This document shows, piece by piece, positions 19,639-27,100 of a stretch of DNA of 27,100 nt. The position numbers and the translations under genes are program-made. The DNA is from Chara braunii (Eukaryota; Streptophyta; Charophyceae; Charales; Characeae), in NCBI GenBank assembly GCA_003427395.1, contig BFEA01000159.1, positions 2,400,357 through 2,427,456 on the forward strand, written 5' to 3'. Positions within the stretch are counted from its first letter, which is position 1. Each line of letters opens with the position of its first letter. The notes beneath the pieces were generated by a model. It made no database searches. It saw only the letters and a program-made list of their open reading frames with translations, and was not told the DNA's origin.

Positions 19639-19652
19639 CCCCCCCCTCCTTA
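19639..19652 (-). other. Polypurine tract of element 2
   Basis: On the minus strand AAGGAGGGGGGGG sits directly before the LTR start TGTTACATG. The pol stop codon TAA (19650-19652) overlaps its beginning, so there is no 3' UTR between pol and the tract. Confidence 0.9.
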
Positions 19653-22600
19653 TGAAGTCAAGCCGGGGCGAGGGCGAAGCCGACGATCTGAAGGTGGAAC
19701 CTGAACGCGGGCGCGGCGTGGAGCCAAAGAAACCGGCTTGCCTTGCATCTTGCGTTCGTAGCGTGCGAGAACGTCTAGAGCTGTTGCTTGAAGTTCCGCA
19801 CGGGTCAACCAACGGTCATCTCGGTGTGTGCAGTATGCAAAATTCACTAAATACTCGGTTGGCCTGTTTCCGTAGCGTCGCTGGGAGATGATGTCGCCGA
19901 CCTCCTGAAAACCATCCATGGAGGGTGGGTCTTGCGAACGTCTCCCGGGAAAATCGTCATGTTCCGCTGGCGTGTAAAGAGCCAACTTGGAGCAATGAAA
20001 GACTGGGTAGACGGGCAAGTGGGCGGGCACCTGAATCGTGAAGGAAGGTCCCTCGGGTGCGTCTCTAGAGGGTGCTACGATCGACCAAGTCCCCATCCAT
20101 TTCGGGAGGAGCTTGCGAGAGATGTCTTGTTCAAGGCTGAATTCTGTTGCGGAAACCCAAACGAGGTCGCCAGCGCGGAATGGGCAAGGAAGACACTGGC
20201 GATTGGCCTGCTGGCTCATGCGCTGCTGCGTCTTAGCCATCTGGCCGCATGCCTTGACAAGAAGCTCTTGCATCCGACAGAAGAAAAGAAGATGGTCGTC
20301 GCTCTCGGCCGTTCCTGGAGTGATAATGTCCAACGGTGAAGTGACCGGCAAGCCGTGCTCGAACTTGAAAGGTGATATCCCAATAGTCGGGTGGATGGAA
20401 GAGTTGTAGGCCAACTCGACATCCGGCAGCCGCTCAACCCAGTCCTGCTCGTCAGGACGGATGAGAGTGCGAAGGAGAACCTGTGCGGTCTGGTGCGCCC
20501 TTCCCGTTTGGCCATCGGTCTGAGGGTGGCGAGCTGAACTGGGCTTGAGAGATGAGCCCCATCGCTTGATGAGCGCCAACCAAAAATCGGACATGAACCG
20601 AGTGTCGCGGTCGCAGACGATCTCCTTGGGGCAACCCTTGGTTCGAATCCAACCGGCGTAAAGAACCTCGGCCAACTCTAGTGCCTTCGCATGATAGCGA
20701 CAAGGCAAAAACATGGCGAACTTGGTGAGTCGGTCGACCACCGTGAGAATCCCATCCACTTCGGTCTTGTGCTTGGGGAATGGGCCGGTAATGCCTATGG
20801 CAATCGCTTCCCTTCGCCTCAACGGGACCGGTAATGGTCGTAACTCGCCGTACGGACGATGGTTGCGGGATTTGCAGCGTCGACAAACCTCACATGACTC
20901 GCAATAGCGCGTGACATCGCCGAGAAGGCCGGGCCACCAAAATCGCTCGCGAAGTCGGCCAATCGTGCGATTGACTCCAAAGTATCCAATGGCGGGAGCA
21001 TCGTGGAACTCGCCAAGAAGCCGTGTACGCAAGTGAGGATCACTCGGTACGCAAAGAAGGTCCTTCCCCCGTGTGTGGACAAGCAAGTACCCCTCTTGGA
21101 TCCGGTAGTGAGAAGGCGCGGGATTAGGAGAGGAGCAATTCGCATACTTGTCGCGAAACTCGGGGTCGGCTTGGTAGCCGCGGATGAAGCTGTTCCGCAG
21201 GTCATCGTCAATCTCGAAGGTTGAGTAGACCGCGGTACAATGATCCGGACGCCGTAAAAGAGCATCCTCAAAACGGTTCGACTTCCCGGGAATGTGATCG
21301 GGAAAGAAGTCGAACTGGTCGATGAAAGTCATCCATCGAGCGATGGTGCTGTTGACGGTGTCTTGGGTCTTATAGAAGACCAACGGATTGTTGTCCGTTA
21401 CCCATCGAAATTGGCTTCGACCAAGGAGGAAGTGCCACCACCGCTTGAGCGCGTGAACGAAGGCGAGGAACTCTTTTTTGCGTGCATCGTCAATGGAATG
21501 CACGACAGGCACTTTCTTGCTGAAATACTCGACCGGGTGCCAGTCCACACCATCATGTTGCTCGAGGACGGCACCAATGCCATAGCCGGACGCATCAGTA
21601 GTGACGTGCATAGGCAAAAGCGGGTCGTATATGTGCAAGACCTCCGCAGATAATAACGCGGCTTTGAGAGCCAAAAATGGTTCTCGCGCCTCCTCTCCGA
21701 AGTCAAACGGCCGATCCTCGCATTGAAGCTTGGTCAAGTGGGCCGCGATCTTCGAGTAACCTTTGATAAAACGTTGGTAATAGCCGGCAAGGCCAAGGAA
21801 CGAAAGGACATCCGTGACGTTGCGAGGCTCCGGCCACTCTTGGATGGCTTGAATCTTGTCCGATAGCGGACTGATGCCCTCCGGTGTGACAAAATGGCCC
21901 AAGTATTCCAGCTCTTGCCGGACAAATTCGCACTTGTCGCGGTTAGCCTTGTACTTGGCGCGGCGGAGCGTCTCCAACACTCGTCGAAAATGCCCAAGAT
22001 GATCCTCCAAAGTCCGGCTATAGACGAGAATATCGTCTAAGTAGACCAGCACGAACCGGTCCAACATTGCACGGAACTCGTTGGTCATTGCCGCTTGAAA
22101 GGTCGTCGGGGCGTTGGTGAGGCCAAAAGGCATGACCACCCACTCAAAATGCCCATACCGTGTCTTGAACGCGGATTTGTAGCGATCATTCGGACGGATC
22201 GAGATTTGATGATATCCCGATTTCAAAGCCAGCTTAGAAAAATACCTTGCACCGCCCAATCGCTCAAGAAGATCGTCGATGCGAGGAAGAGGCCCCACAT
22301 TCTTGACGGTTTGCACGTTGAGCTTGCGGCAGTCGATACACAATCGTAGATCCTGATTCTTCTTCCGGACGAAGAGAACCGGTGCTCCATATGGGGAGCT
22401 ACTAGGGCGGATCCAGCCCTTGGCCAACAAATCGTCGAGTTCTGCGCGGAGGACCTCAAGCTCCTCCTCGCTCATCCGATAGATGCAACCTTTCGGCGGC
22501 ACGGCACCGGCCTCAAGAATGATCTCGTGAGAGATCGGCCGGTCCGGCACCACACCGGTAGGTGACTCGAAGATGTCGGCGAACTCGTCCAGCAACCGCA

Positions 22601-23231
22601 CCACCCGGGGGTCCGAGGACAAGTTCGTGGGTGAAGCGTCGGCCACCGCGACGGTCCGTAGGAAACATAGGCCGATCTCCTCGGGCTGCTCGTAAGCGCA
22701 AGTCGCCCGGAATGATTTGGCTGTCACCACTTGGCACCGAATCAAAGGGTGCGGTAAAGGAATAGTACACGCCACTTCGGCGCCGAAGGCGTCGCGAACG
22801 CTAAGAGTCCGCCGGTGGAAGTTGACTGTGTGATCCGCACTTGCAAGCCACGACATTCCTAGAATGATGTTGAAGCCCGCGTCGAGAATGTTGAACGTCA
22901 CCGGTTCGCATCCATGAGGTGCGAAATAAACCGGTACGGCCTTGATGTATCGGTCGAGAAGTTGCTGCGTTTTCTCGTCCGCCAACTTGATCGCCATCGA
23001 GTTTGCCTTCCTCCGAACTTGTGCGCCAAGGCCAGCCCTTTGCATAAAGGATTGGCTCATGAAATTGCGAGACGCGCCGCTATCCAGCAAAGCGCTGCAA
23101 GACGCTTGCCCAACCTGGATGCGGACATACATGAGCGGTGCATTGTTGTCATCGTATTGCTGCGTGCGAAACTCGCGGGCCACCTTGGTAGTATACGCAA
23201 GGATGTCCCCCACCGCAACTTCGTCATCCAT
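19650..23231 (-). CDS. pol: Pol polyprotein of element 2 (PR-RT-RH-IN-chromodomain)
   Basis: An open frame of 1193 codons from ATG 23231, though translation more likely enters by frameshift from gag. Protease has an intact DSGA (Asp50). RT has the IRPSSSPYGAPVLFV entry, then motif A reads KLALKSGYHQ with Ala335 (22227-22229) where the catalytic Asp belongs; YLDD is intact at 397-400. RNase H keeps Asp546 and a late TDNN. The integrase zinc region has His743 but Tyr750 in place of the second His, with CESCEVC intact. In the integrase core the first acid is Gly813 (20793-20795), the second Asp874 is present, and the third, exactly 35 residues on, is Gly910 (20502-20504). A GPY/F-like module and a chromodomain-like end (about 1110-1160, DDRW, YERK) follow. 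The length is normal, but RT and integrase should be inactive. Codons and frame otherwise look sound. Confidence 0.93.
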   Translation of the reverse strand: MDDEVAVGDILAYTTKVAREFRTQQYDDNNAPLMYVRIQVGQASCSALLDSGASRNFMSQSFMQRAGLGAQVRRKANSMAIKLADEKTQQLLDRYIKAVPVYFAPHGCEPVTFNILDAGFNIILGMSWLASADHTVNFHRRTLSVRDAFGAEVACTIPLPHPLIRCQVVTAKSFRATCAYEQPEEIGLCFLRTVAVADASPTNLSSDPRVVRLLDEFADIFESPTGVVPDRPISHEIILEAGAVPPKGCIYRMSEEELEVLRAELDDLLAKGWIRPSSSPYGAPVLFVRKKNQDLRLCIDCRKLNVQTVKNVGPLPRIDDLLERLGGARYFSKLALKSGYHQISIRPNDRYKSAFKTRYGHFEWVVMPFGLTNAPTTFQAAMTNEFRAMLDRFVLVYLDDILVYSRTLEDHLGHFRRVLETLRRAKYKANRDKCEFVRQELEYLGHFVTPEGISPLSDKIQAIQEWPEPRNVTDVLSFLGLAGYYQRFIKGYSKIAAHLTKLQCEDRPFDFGEEAREPFLALKAALLSAEVLHIYDPLLPMHVTTDASGYGIGAVLEQHDGVDWHPVEYFSKKVPVVHSIDDARKKEFLAFVHALKRWWHFLLGRSQFRWVTDNNPLVFYKTQDTVNSTIARWMTFIDQFDFFPDHIPGKSNRFEDALLRRPDHCTAVYSTFEIDDDLRNSFIRGYQADPEFRDKYANCSSPNPAPSHYRIQEGYLLVHTRGKDLLCVPSDPHLRTRLLGEFHDAPAIGYFGVNRTIGRLRERFWWPGLLGDVTRYCESCEVCRRCKSRNHRPYGELRPLPVPLRRREAIAIGITGPFPKHKTEVDGILTVVDRLTKFAMFLPCRYHAKALELAEVLYAGWIRTKGCPKEIVCDRDTRFMSDFWLALIKRWGSSLKPSSARHPQTDGQTGRAHQTAQVLLRTLIRPDEQDWVERLPDVELAYNSSIHPTIGISPFKFEHGLPVTSPLDIITPGTAESDDHLLFFCRMQELLVKACGQMAKTQQRMSQQANRQCLPCPFRAGDLVWVSATEFSLEQDISRKLLPKWMGTWSIVAPSRDAPEGPSFTIQVPAHLPVYPVFHCSKLALYTPAEHDDFPGRRSQDPPSMDGFQEVGDIISQRRYGNRPTEYLVNFAYCTHRDDRWLTRAELQATALDVLARYERKMQGKPVSLAPRRARVQVPPSDRRLRPRPGLTS

Positions 23232-23606
23232 CGACGAAGTTGGTGGTGCATAGAAGGATCAGTAAGTGTGAAGATGAGCGCATAGTGCTGCGCATTGCGG
23301 TCCCGGCAAGTGGCCTGTGGTCGGGAGAGGAAGCCATGCAAAGTCCTCGGACGTGAGCGGGTCCAATACCTCTATGTTGAACTCGCGCGCCGAATCCCGT
23401 GAAGAACCACTTGAAGACAATAAGTCGCCGCTGCCGAACGGAGAAGATGCCGCACACACGTCTTGTCCTTGAGTTTGAGTACCCAGCGTAAGAACGAGCC
23501 GGGCAGCATAGTCCTCAAAAGAATAAGTAAGACGAGGACTATCGACTTCCGCGTGCGCCTCAGAATGAAGGTCGGTTACTCGCGAAGAAACCGGTTCCGG
23601 AGGCGT

Positions 23607-23631
23607 CGAGAGTGTTGTCGAGTCACTCTCG
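23607..23631 (-). promoter_or_regulatory. Stem-loop downstream of the frameshift site
   Basis: On the minus strand CGAGAGTG (23631-23624) pairs perfectly with CACTCTCG (23614-23607) across the 9-nt loop ACTCGACAA. It begins 10 nt after the slippery heptamer. The loop ACTCG could pair with CGAGT at 23582-23578 to form an H-type pseudoknot; this is inference. Confidence 0.55.
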
Positions 23632-23638
23632 GCGGTGC

Positions 23639-25165
23639 TCAGTTTCCCTGTTTGCCCTTGCCTTTCAATGGGCAGGCCAGCGTCTCATGGAGATCGCTGT
23701 TGCACCATAAGCAATAGCGGAATCTCGTGCGTGCTTTGAAGGCTTGCTCGGAGATGCCGTATTGGGACCAAGGGGCTGGAGCTGCTGCGCCGGGCCCGGG
23801 GCTAGATGCGGTGTGTGTCTTCGTCTTGCCGCGTCCTCGGCCTCTGCCAGGGCGGCCACCTTCCGGGGGGGGTGCGAGTCTGTCCCCTTCACTGGCAGGC
23901 ACAACCTCGCTAGTTTGGTCAAACGGCATTGCCGCCGCGACCACAACCACTCTTGGTCGATGCTGGTCTCTGCTCGGGCCTGCCGCAGACGAACGCAGGT
24001 TCTTAGCCTCCTTGTTCATAATGATGATCTGTGCGGCCTTGTCAAAAAGTTCCGCCGTCGTCGTCAAGGTGTCCTCGACGTGAGTCAGGGCATTACTTAA
24101 TGTCGGACAGGACCTTGAGATGAAATAGTGTCGGATGGCTTTGAAGTCCATCTGGATGTCTAGGACTGACGTCAAGCGTTGGTACTCGGCGATCCAGTCG
24201 ATACTCGGCAGTGTGCCTTGTTCGAAGACCATGAGCTTGTTCATAGCCTTGATCTCCGGCAGCTCGACTTGAAACCGCTTGTGCCACGCCGCCTTCAGAT
24301 CATCCCAGTTGATCTTGGTATGCAAGTCGTTAGCTACCACTCCGTACTTGGACAAGAGATTGTCCAACCAAGCCTGGCACACGCCCCTTGAGCGAGAGTA
24401 CAAGTATGCGTGGTGCTTGTGTTCTTTAACGTTGTGTAGCTGCAGCGTGAGCTCGAACTTGCGGAACCATGGAATCGGATCTGTCTTTGTCGAGTTGCAG
24501 AAGATCTTCTGCCGGTCAAACTTTGGAGCTGTCTCGCGCGGTTCCGAACTTGAGGTGTTGGCGGTAGTACAGATCCGCTGTTGCAATTGTTGCGATGCGG
24601 TCTGCTGTAATTGCACGCCGTCCTTGAGGGAGCCGACGTCCATCTCCAATGCTTCGAGGCGATCGGAGGTATTGGAAAAACTTGCATCGGGGGCGGCGAC
24701 GGGTCGCTGCTCCAGCTGTTGGAGGCGGCCTTGTACTTGAGCTAGCGAGTCGTCGAGGCTGTGGATATCCTCCTGCTGTGTAATGCAGGTTGCCAGGAGG
24801 TCTGTGAGATGCGAGAGGAGGAGAGCGATCTTGTTTTCGCAATCCTCCAACTTGCCATTCTCGGCCTCGGTCCGCCATTCCACTGCCATTGTGAGCAAGG
24901 TCTGATCTCCGCTAAATATCTTCTCACGACGTTGGTTTCTTTCTTCATCGGCAGCCCTTGCTGCTGCCTCGTCATGCTGGCGCTGTTGTTCAATTGCCAG
25001 CAGACGTGCCTGCTCGGCGTCCTCTGCCTTCTTCTTCGCTGCTGCTGCTGCGTCATCTGCCCATTTCTTTGTTTCGGTACTCCAAGCCAGCATCCGGGCC
25101 TGATAGGCCTCGTCTGCTTCTCCGGACCTCTGGTCCATGACGGTTGTATGTGACCGCAACAGCAT
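23639..25165 (-). CDS. gag: Gag polyprotein of element 2
   Basis: A 508-residue Gag from ATG 25165; a second ATG at 25138 (MDQRS) is also possible, and the frame extends upstream only with a TTG. The N-terminal third is Ala/Lys/Glu/Gln-rich and probably coiled coil (about 15-190), including a KKKAEDAEQARLLAIEQQ stretch. The capsid-like retrotransposon gag domain covers roughly 220-375 with W-F-x-KFELTL, AWLDNLL and W-x-x-L-x-x-AWHKRF patterns. A Gly/Arg/Pro-rich linker (GRGRGRGK) precedes a CCHC zinc knuckle C-x2-C-x4-H-x4-C at residues 485-498 (23672-23713). The frame is uninterrupted. It ends at TGA right after the slippery heptamer, with pol in the -1 frame. Confidence 0.92.
   Translation of the reverse strand: MLLRSHTTVMDQRSGEADEAYQARMLAWSTETKKWADDAAAAAKKKAEDAEQARLLAIEQQRQHDEAAARAADEERNQRREKIFSGDQTLLTMAVEWRTEAENGKLEDCENKIALLLSHLTDLLATCITQQEDIHSLDDSLAQVQGRLQQLEQRPVAAPDASFSNTSDRLEALEMDVGSLKDGVQLQQTASQQLQQRICTTANTSSSEPRETAPKFDRQKIFCNSTKTDPIPWFRKFELTLQLHNVKEHKHHAYLYSRSRGVCQAWLDNLLSKYGVVANDLHTKINWDDLKAAWHKRFQVELPEIKAMNKLMVFEQGTLPSIDWIAEYQRLTSVLDIQMDFKAIRHYFISRSCPTLSNALTHVEDTLTTTAELFDKAAQIIIMNKEAKNLRSSAAGPSRDQHRPRVVVVAAAMPFDQTSEVVPASEGDRLAPPPEGGRPGRGRGRGKTKTHTASSPGPGAAAPAPWSQYGISEQAFKARTRFRYCLWCNSDLHETLACPLKGKGKQGN
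23642..23648 (-). promoter_or_regulatory. Predicted -1 ribosomal frameshift site, element 2
   Basis: The heptamer GGGAAAC, read in gag frame as G GGA AAC, is immediately followed by the gag stop TGA (23641-23639). It fits the X XXY YYZ rule, and the -1 frame is the pol frame. The same heptamer is an established retroviral frameshift signal. A perfect stem follows 10 nt downstream. Confidence 0.7.
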
Positions 25166-25180
25166 AGACCGGGCCGGGGG

Positions 25181-25261
25181 CCTGCTGACGTGGCCTGCTG
25201 ACGTGTCCTGCTGACGTGGCCTGCTGACGTGGTCTGCTGGCGTGTAGGCCTGCTGACGTGG
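25181..25261. repeat. 13-bp tandem repeat just upstream of gag
   Basis: Units of CCTGCTGACGTGG at 25181, 25194, 25207 and 25220, then a 16-bp variant (25233-25248) and another copy at 25249. Each contains TGACGT, an ACGT-core motif of the kind bound by plant bZIP factors. It lies 5' of the gag ATG on the element strand, so it could act in the leader, or could be coding if an upstream non-ATG start is used. Confidence 0.9.
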
Positions 25262-26017
25262 CAACTCACCAATGCCGTCACAGGGGGTACCCGGAGATGG
25301 ATAGAGAAGGTAAGGCCAGAGGGTGCAACAACATAGGTGGGGAGGGTGGGTGCGGAGAATAGCCCAGATAAAGAGCCACTAATCAAACAAGAAAAGTTTG
25401 AACTTTGCAAAAAAAAAAAAATCGAAATAATAAAATCCCGAGTTTTGCAAGTTCAGTAGGTCTCCCAACCTCCCTTGAAGTGCGAAATGATCAATGAGAG
25501 AAAAAAAATTCAACTTCAGACTGCAAATGATTTATAGAACTGACTGACAGAATCCTAGAACTGCGAAAAATTTTCCGAAAAGAAATGACAAAAATTCGGA
25601 TTTACTCAGATGAGAGTATTCGCAGTTTGAAAAATAATACCTGCAGGAGGGATTTCCCGTACCATTTTCAGAAAAACGAAATTTGAAAAAAAAAGATATT
25701 CCAAATTTCTAAGTAACGGGAAATGCAACAGGAAATCGAAATTTTCGAAAAGAAGGATATTCCGGATTTCAACAACGAAATTTTGAAATTTCAGAAGGAA
25801 AACGAAAATGGAAATTTCAGATGTTGTGCTATTACGATTTTCCACAACCGAAATAGCGAGAAAACAAAATCCAAGGAAAGAAAAAAAATTTCGATTTTCG
25901 GCAGTAAGGTCAAAATCGTGATTTTGGGGTCCGACTAGTATGCTCTAATCAATCAATAAAGTCTAGACAGCTACCTAGTCCCCGCACACGTGTCAGATCA
26001 GGTTGTCCTGATTCACC
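25262..26017 (-). other. Leader of element 2 with an AT-rich block
   Basis: About 0.75 kb between the PBS and the repeats upstream of gag. From about 25410 to 25900 it is markedly A/T-rich with recurring CGAAATTT-like words, unlike the GC-richer flanks. The block is bounded by an 11-bp inverted repeat AAAATCGAAAT (25418-25428) and ATTTCGATTTT (25888-25898). No recognised gene. The inverted repeat may be chance in such biased sequence. Confidence 0.6.
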
Positions 26018-26035
26018 TGCGGCGTTACGATACCA
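26018..26035 (-). other. Candidate primer binding site of element 2
   Basis: On the minus strand, two bases after the LTR end, TGGTATCGTAACGCCGC begins. The first seven bases match the initiator tRNA-Met PBS, then it diverges from TGGTATCAGAGC. The primer could be another tRNA, or the site may be mutated. Confidence 0.6.
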
Positions 26036-26037
26036 AC

Positions 26038-27100
26038 TGTTACTTGCCCAGTTGGGCGATATACATAGAAACCGAGGATCCACAATGTGATAAAAAGGAC
26101 TGAATGGACAATGCAGTGCAAGTAGAAACTCAACAAGCAATATGCATTCTAATACATACAAAATGGTGCTGAATAGCGCAGGGAAGACTTAGATACAAAT
26201 CCTGACCTGACCGGGACTGACCTCATTAACATAGTATCAGATAGCGAAGCAGAATGCTAGAATGCTAATGACTAGCCCAATCAATGTTTGAACGCAGACC
26301 AAACATACATCGTATCCATCACAAGGTGTGAAGGATCCTGGCGCTGTACACAGGAAGAAAGCGCCAGGTCCAGACATACACAGACGAAGAGGAGGGGATC
26401 AGACGAAAGGAGGGAGAGAGATGGGAATGTCATCAACACCAAGTCTTTGTCACAAGTTCCAAATAGTCCCTCGTTGCCATGTCTGAAGCCAAAAGTCGAG
26501 TCCGGATCCCATGTCACCAAGCTCTCTCTCTCTTCTCTCGTAGTCTGCTGATGCAGTAAGTCAGATGATGAGAGGGCGAGAGGGAGATGGTGGACTGAGA
26601 AGAGGAAGAAGAAGAACTCTCTCTTTCCCTGTTACGAGCCAGGTACTAACCTGTGAAGTTGGCGCTGTGCTGCAGGTACCTCGAAGACGAAGCTGGAGCA
26701 ACGGCACTGCAGGTAGGTACCCAAGGCCTCCGCCCAATCTCTCTCTCTCTCTAGTGCTGTCCTAGCTATGGCGCCCAGCGCTGGAGACCACAGCTACCTA
26801 CTGCGCCCAGCGCTGAAGACTAAGGCTAGCAGCGCTCCCTCCAGAGTGCTGCCGCCGAATCTTGAAGACTACTACTGCCTCCTGCCTGCCCGTGAAGTGC
26901 ATGGGAAGTCCCTATGTACTACCTCGGCCTGCCTCCTGACTGCCTGAAGGGCGAGCCAGGCCGAGGAGGCTGCTCTTGCCAATGCCGAAGTGTGCCAGGG
27001 GCTGGCGCTGCAGCAGCTGCTGAGGCTGGCGTGGGAACAGGCTAAGAATAGCCTGTTCCCGAAACCCTGGTTCGGTGCCTGAGTTTCAGGGCTGGTCGTT
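26038..27100 (-). repeat. 5' LTR of element 2, cut by the window edge
   Basis: Begins (plus orientation) TGTTACTTGCCCAGTTGGGC and aligns with 18335-19410 to the last base of the window. Its terminal inverted repeat differs by one base from that of the 3' LTR (TGTTACTTG versus TGTTACATG). Relative to the 3' LTR it has a deletion near 26825. About 228 bp of the U3 side lie outside the window. Confidence 0.92.

Larger units (their letters stand above)
23232..23648 (-). pseudogene. Trans-frame linker joining Gag to Pol, with one in-frame TGA
   Basis: The pol frame extends upstream of ATG 23231 without a stop from the slippery site (23648) to 23262, broken only by TGA at 23259-23261, ten codons before the ATG. 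The predicted linker is Ser/Thr/Pro-rich and has no recognised domain. A single base change in an otherwise open frame suggests a recent nonsense mutation. An alternative is that pol starts independently at ATG 23231, in which case the stop would be harmless. Confidence 0.75.
18335..27100 (-). mobile_element. Ty3/gypsy LTR retrotransposon, element 2 (partial at window edge)
   Basis: A minus-strand element whose 3' LTR is 18335-19638 and whose 5' LTR begins at 26038 (its 3' edge) and runs past the window. By alignment with the 3' LTR about 228 bp are missing, giving about 9.0 kb in full. Pol order is protease, RT, RNase H, integrase, chromodomain, so it is a Ty3/gypsy chromovirus-like element. 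By eye the first ~330 bp of the two LTRs differ at about nine sites, fewer than in element 1. It is better preserved but carries several inactivating changes. Confidence 0.93.

Noticed and set aside
20216-22770. Many plus- and minus-strand frames inside element 2 pol
   Set aside because: All overlap the 1193-codon pol frame and contain no independent motif.
25181-25261. CRISPR-like or other spaced repeat array
   Set aside because: Units are directly abutting 13-mers without spacers: a minisatellite, not an array of repeats and spacers.

Overview
This is a eukaryotic nuclear window made almost entirely of transposable elements and simple repeats. I see no bacterial-style operon, rRNA, functional tRNA, CRISPR array or convincing host gene. 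Ty3/gypsy elements with C-terminal chromodomain-like ends, a plant-type initiator-Met primer binding site, a LINE remnant, tRNA-derived SINE-like copies and many long poly(A)/poly(T) runs point to a plant-lineage genome. From memory, the coding style of the second retrotransposon resembles families abundant in the charophyte alga Chara braunii; that identification is a guess no search has tested.

Layout. 1-9169 is a non-LTR and repeat-rich stretch. It holds a CT/CA microsatellite; a tandem array of A-rich units (1582-2310); a 49-bp duplication; a giant palindrome with ~290-bp arms around 3118-3124 (2733-3416) nested in an outer inverted repeat; a candidate tRNA-derived SINE (3815-3984); a segmental duplication (5080-5534); a G34 run ending in an N; a minus-strand LINE ORF2 3' fragment (6423-7880); and a clearer tRNA-headed SINE on the minus strand (8063-8451).

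9170-18171 is a complete but decayed Ty3/gypsy element on the plus strand (element 1, 9.0 kb). It has a 5' LTR, an iMet-type PBS, a long leader, gag with a CCHC knuckle, then protease, RT, RNase H, integrase and a chromodomain-like tail, all broken by stops and frameshifts, followed by a PPT and 3' LTR.

18335 to beyond 27100 is a second, better preserved Ty3/gypsy element on the minus strand (element 2, about 9.0 kb predicted; its 5' LTR runs off the window). Its gag is open, and pol is open for 1193 codons. The two elements sit tail to tail with 163 bp between them.

Most notable points. In both elements pol lies in the -1 frame relative to gag, and a canonical X XXY YYZ slippery heptamer (G GGA AAC in element 2, G GGA AAT in element 1) sits in the correct register at the gag end; element 2 also has a perfect 8-bp stem 10 nt downstream. 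Element 2 pol has a long open frame yet has lost the RT motif A aspartate and two of the three integrase DDE residues, so it looks translatable but enzymatically dead.
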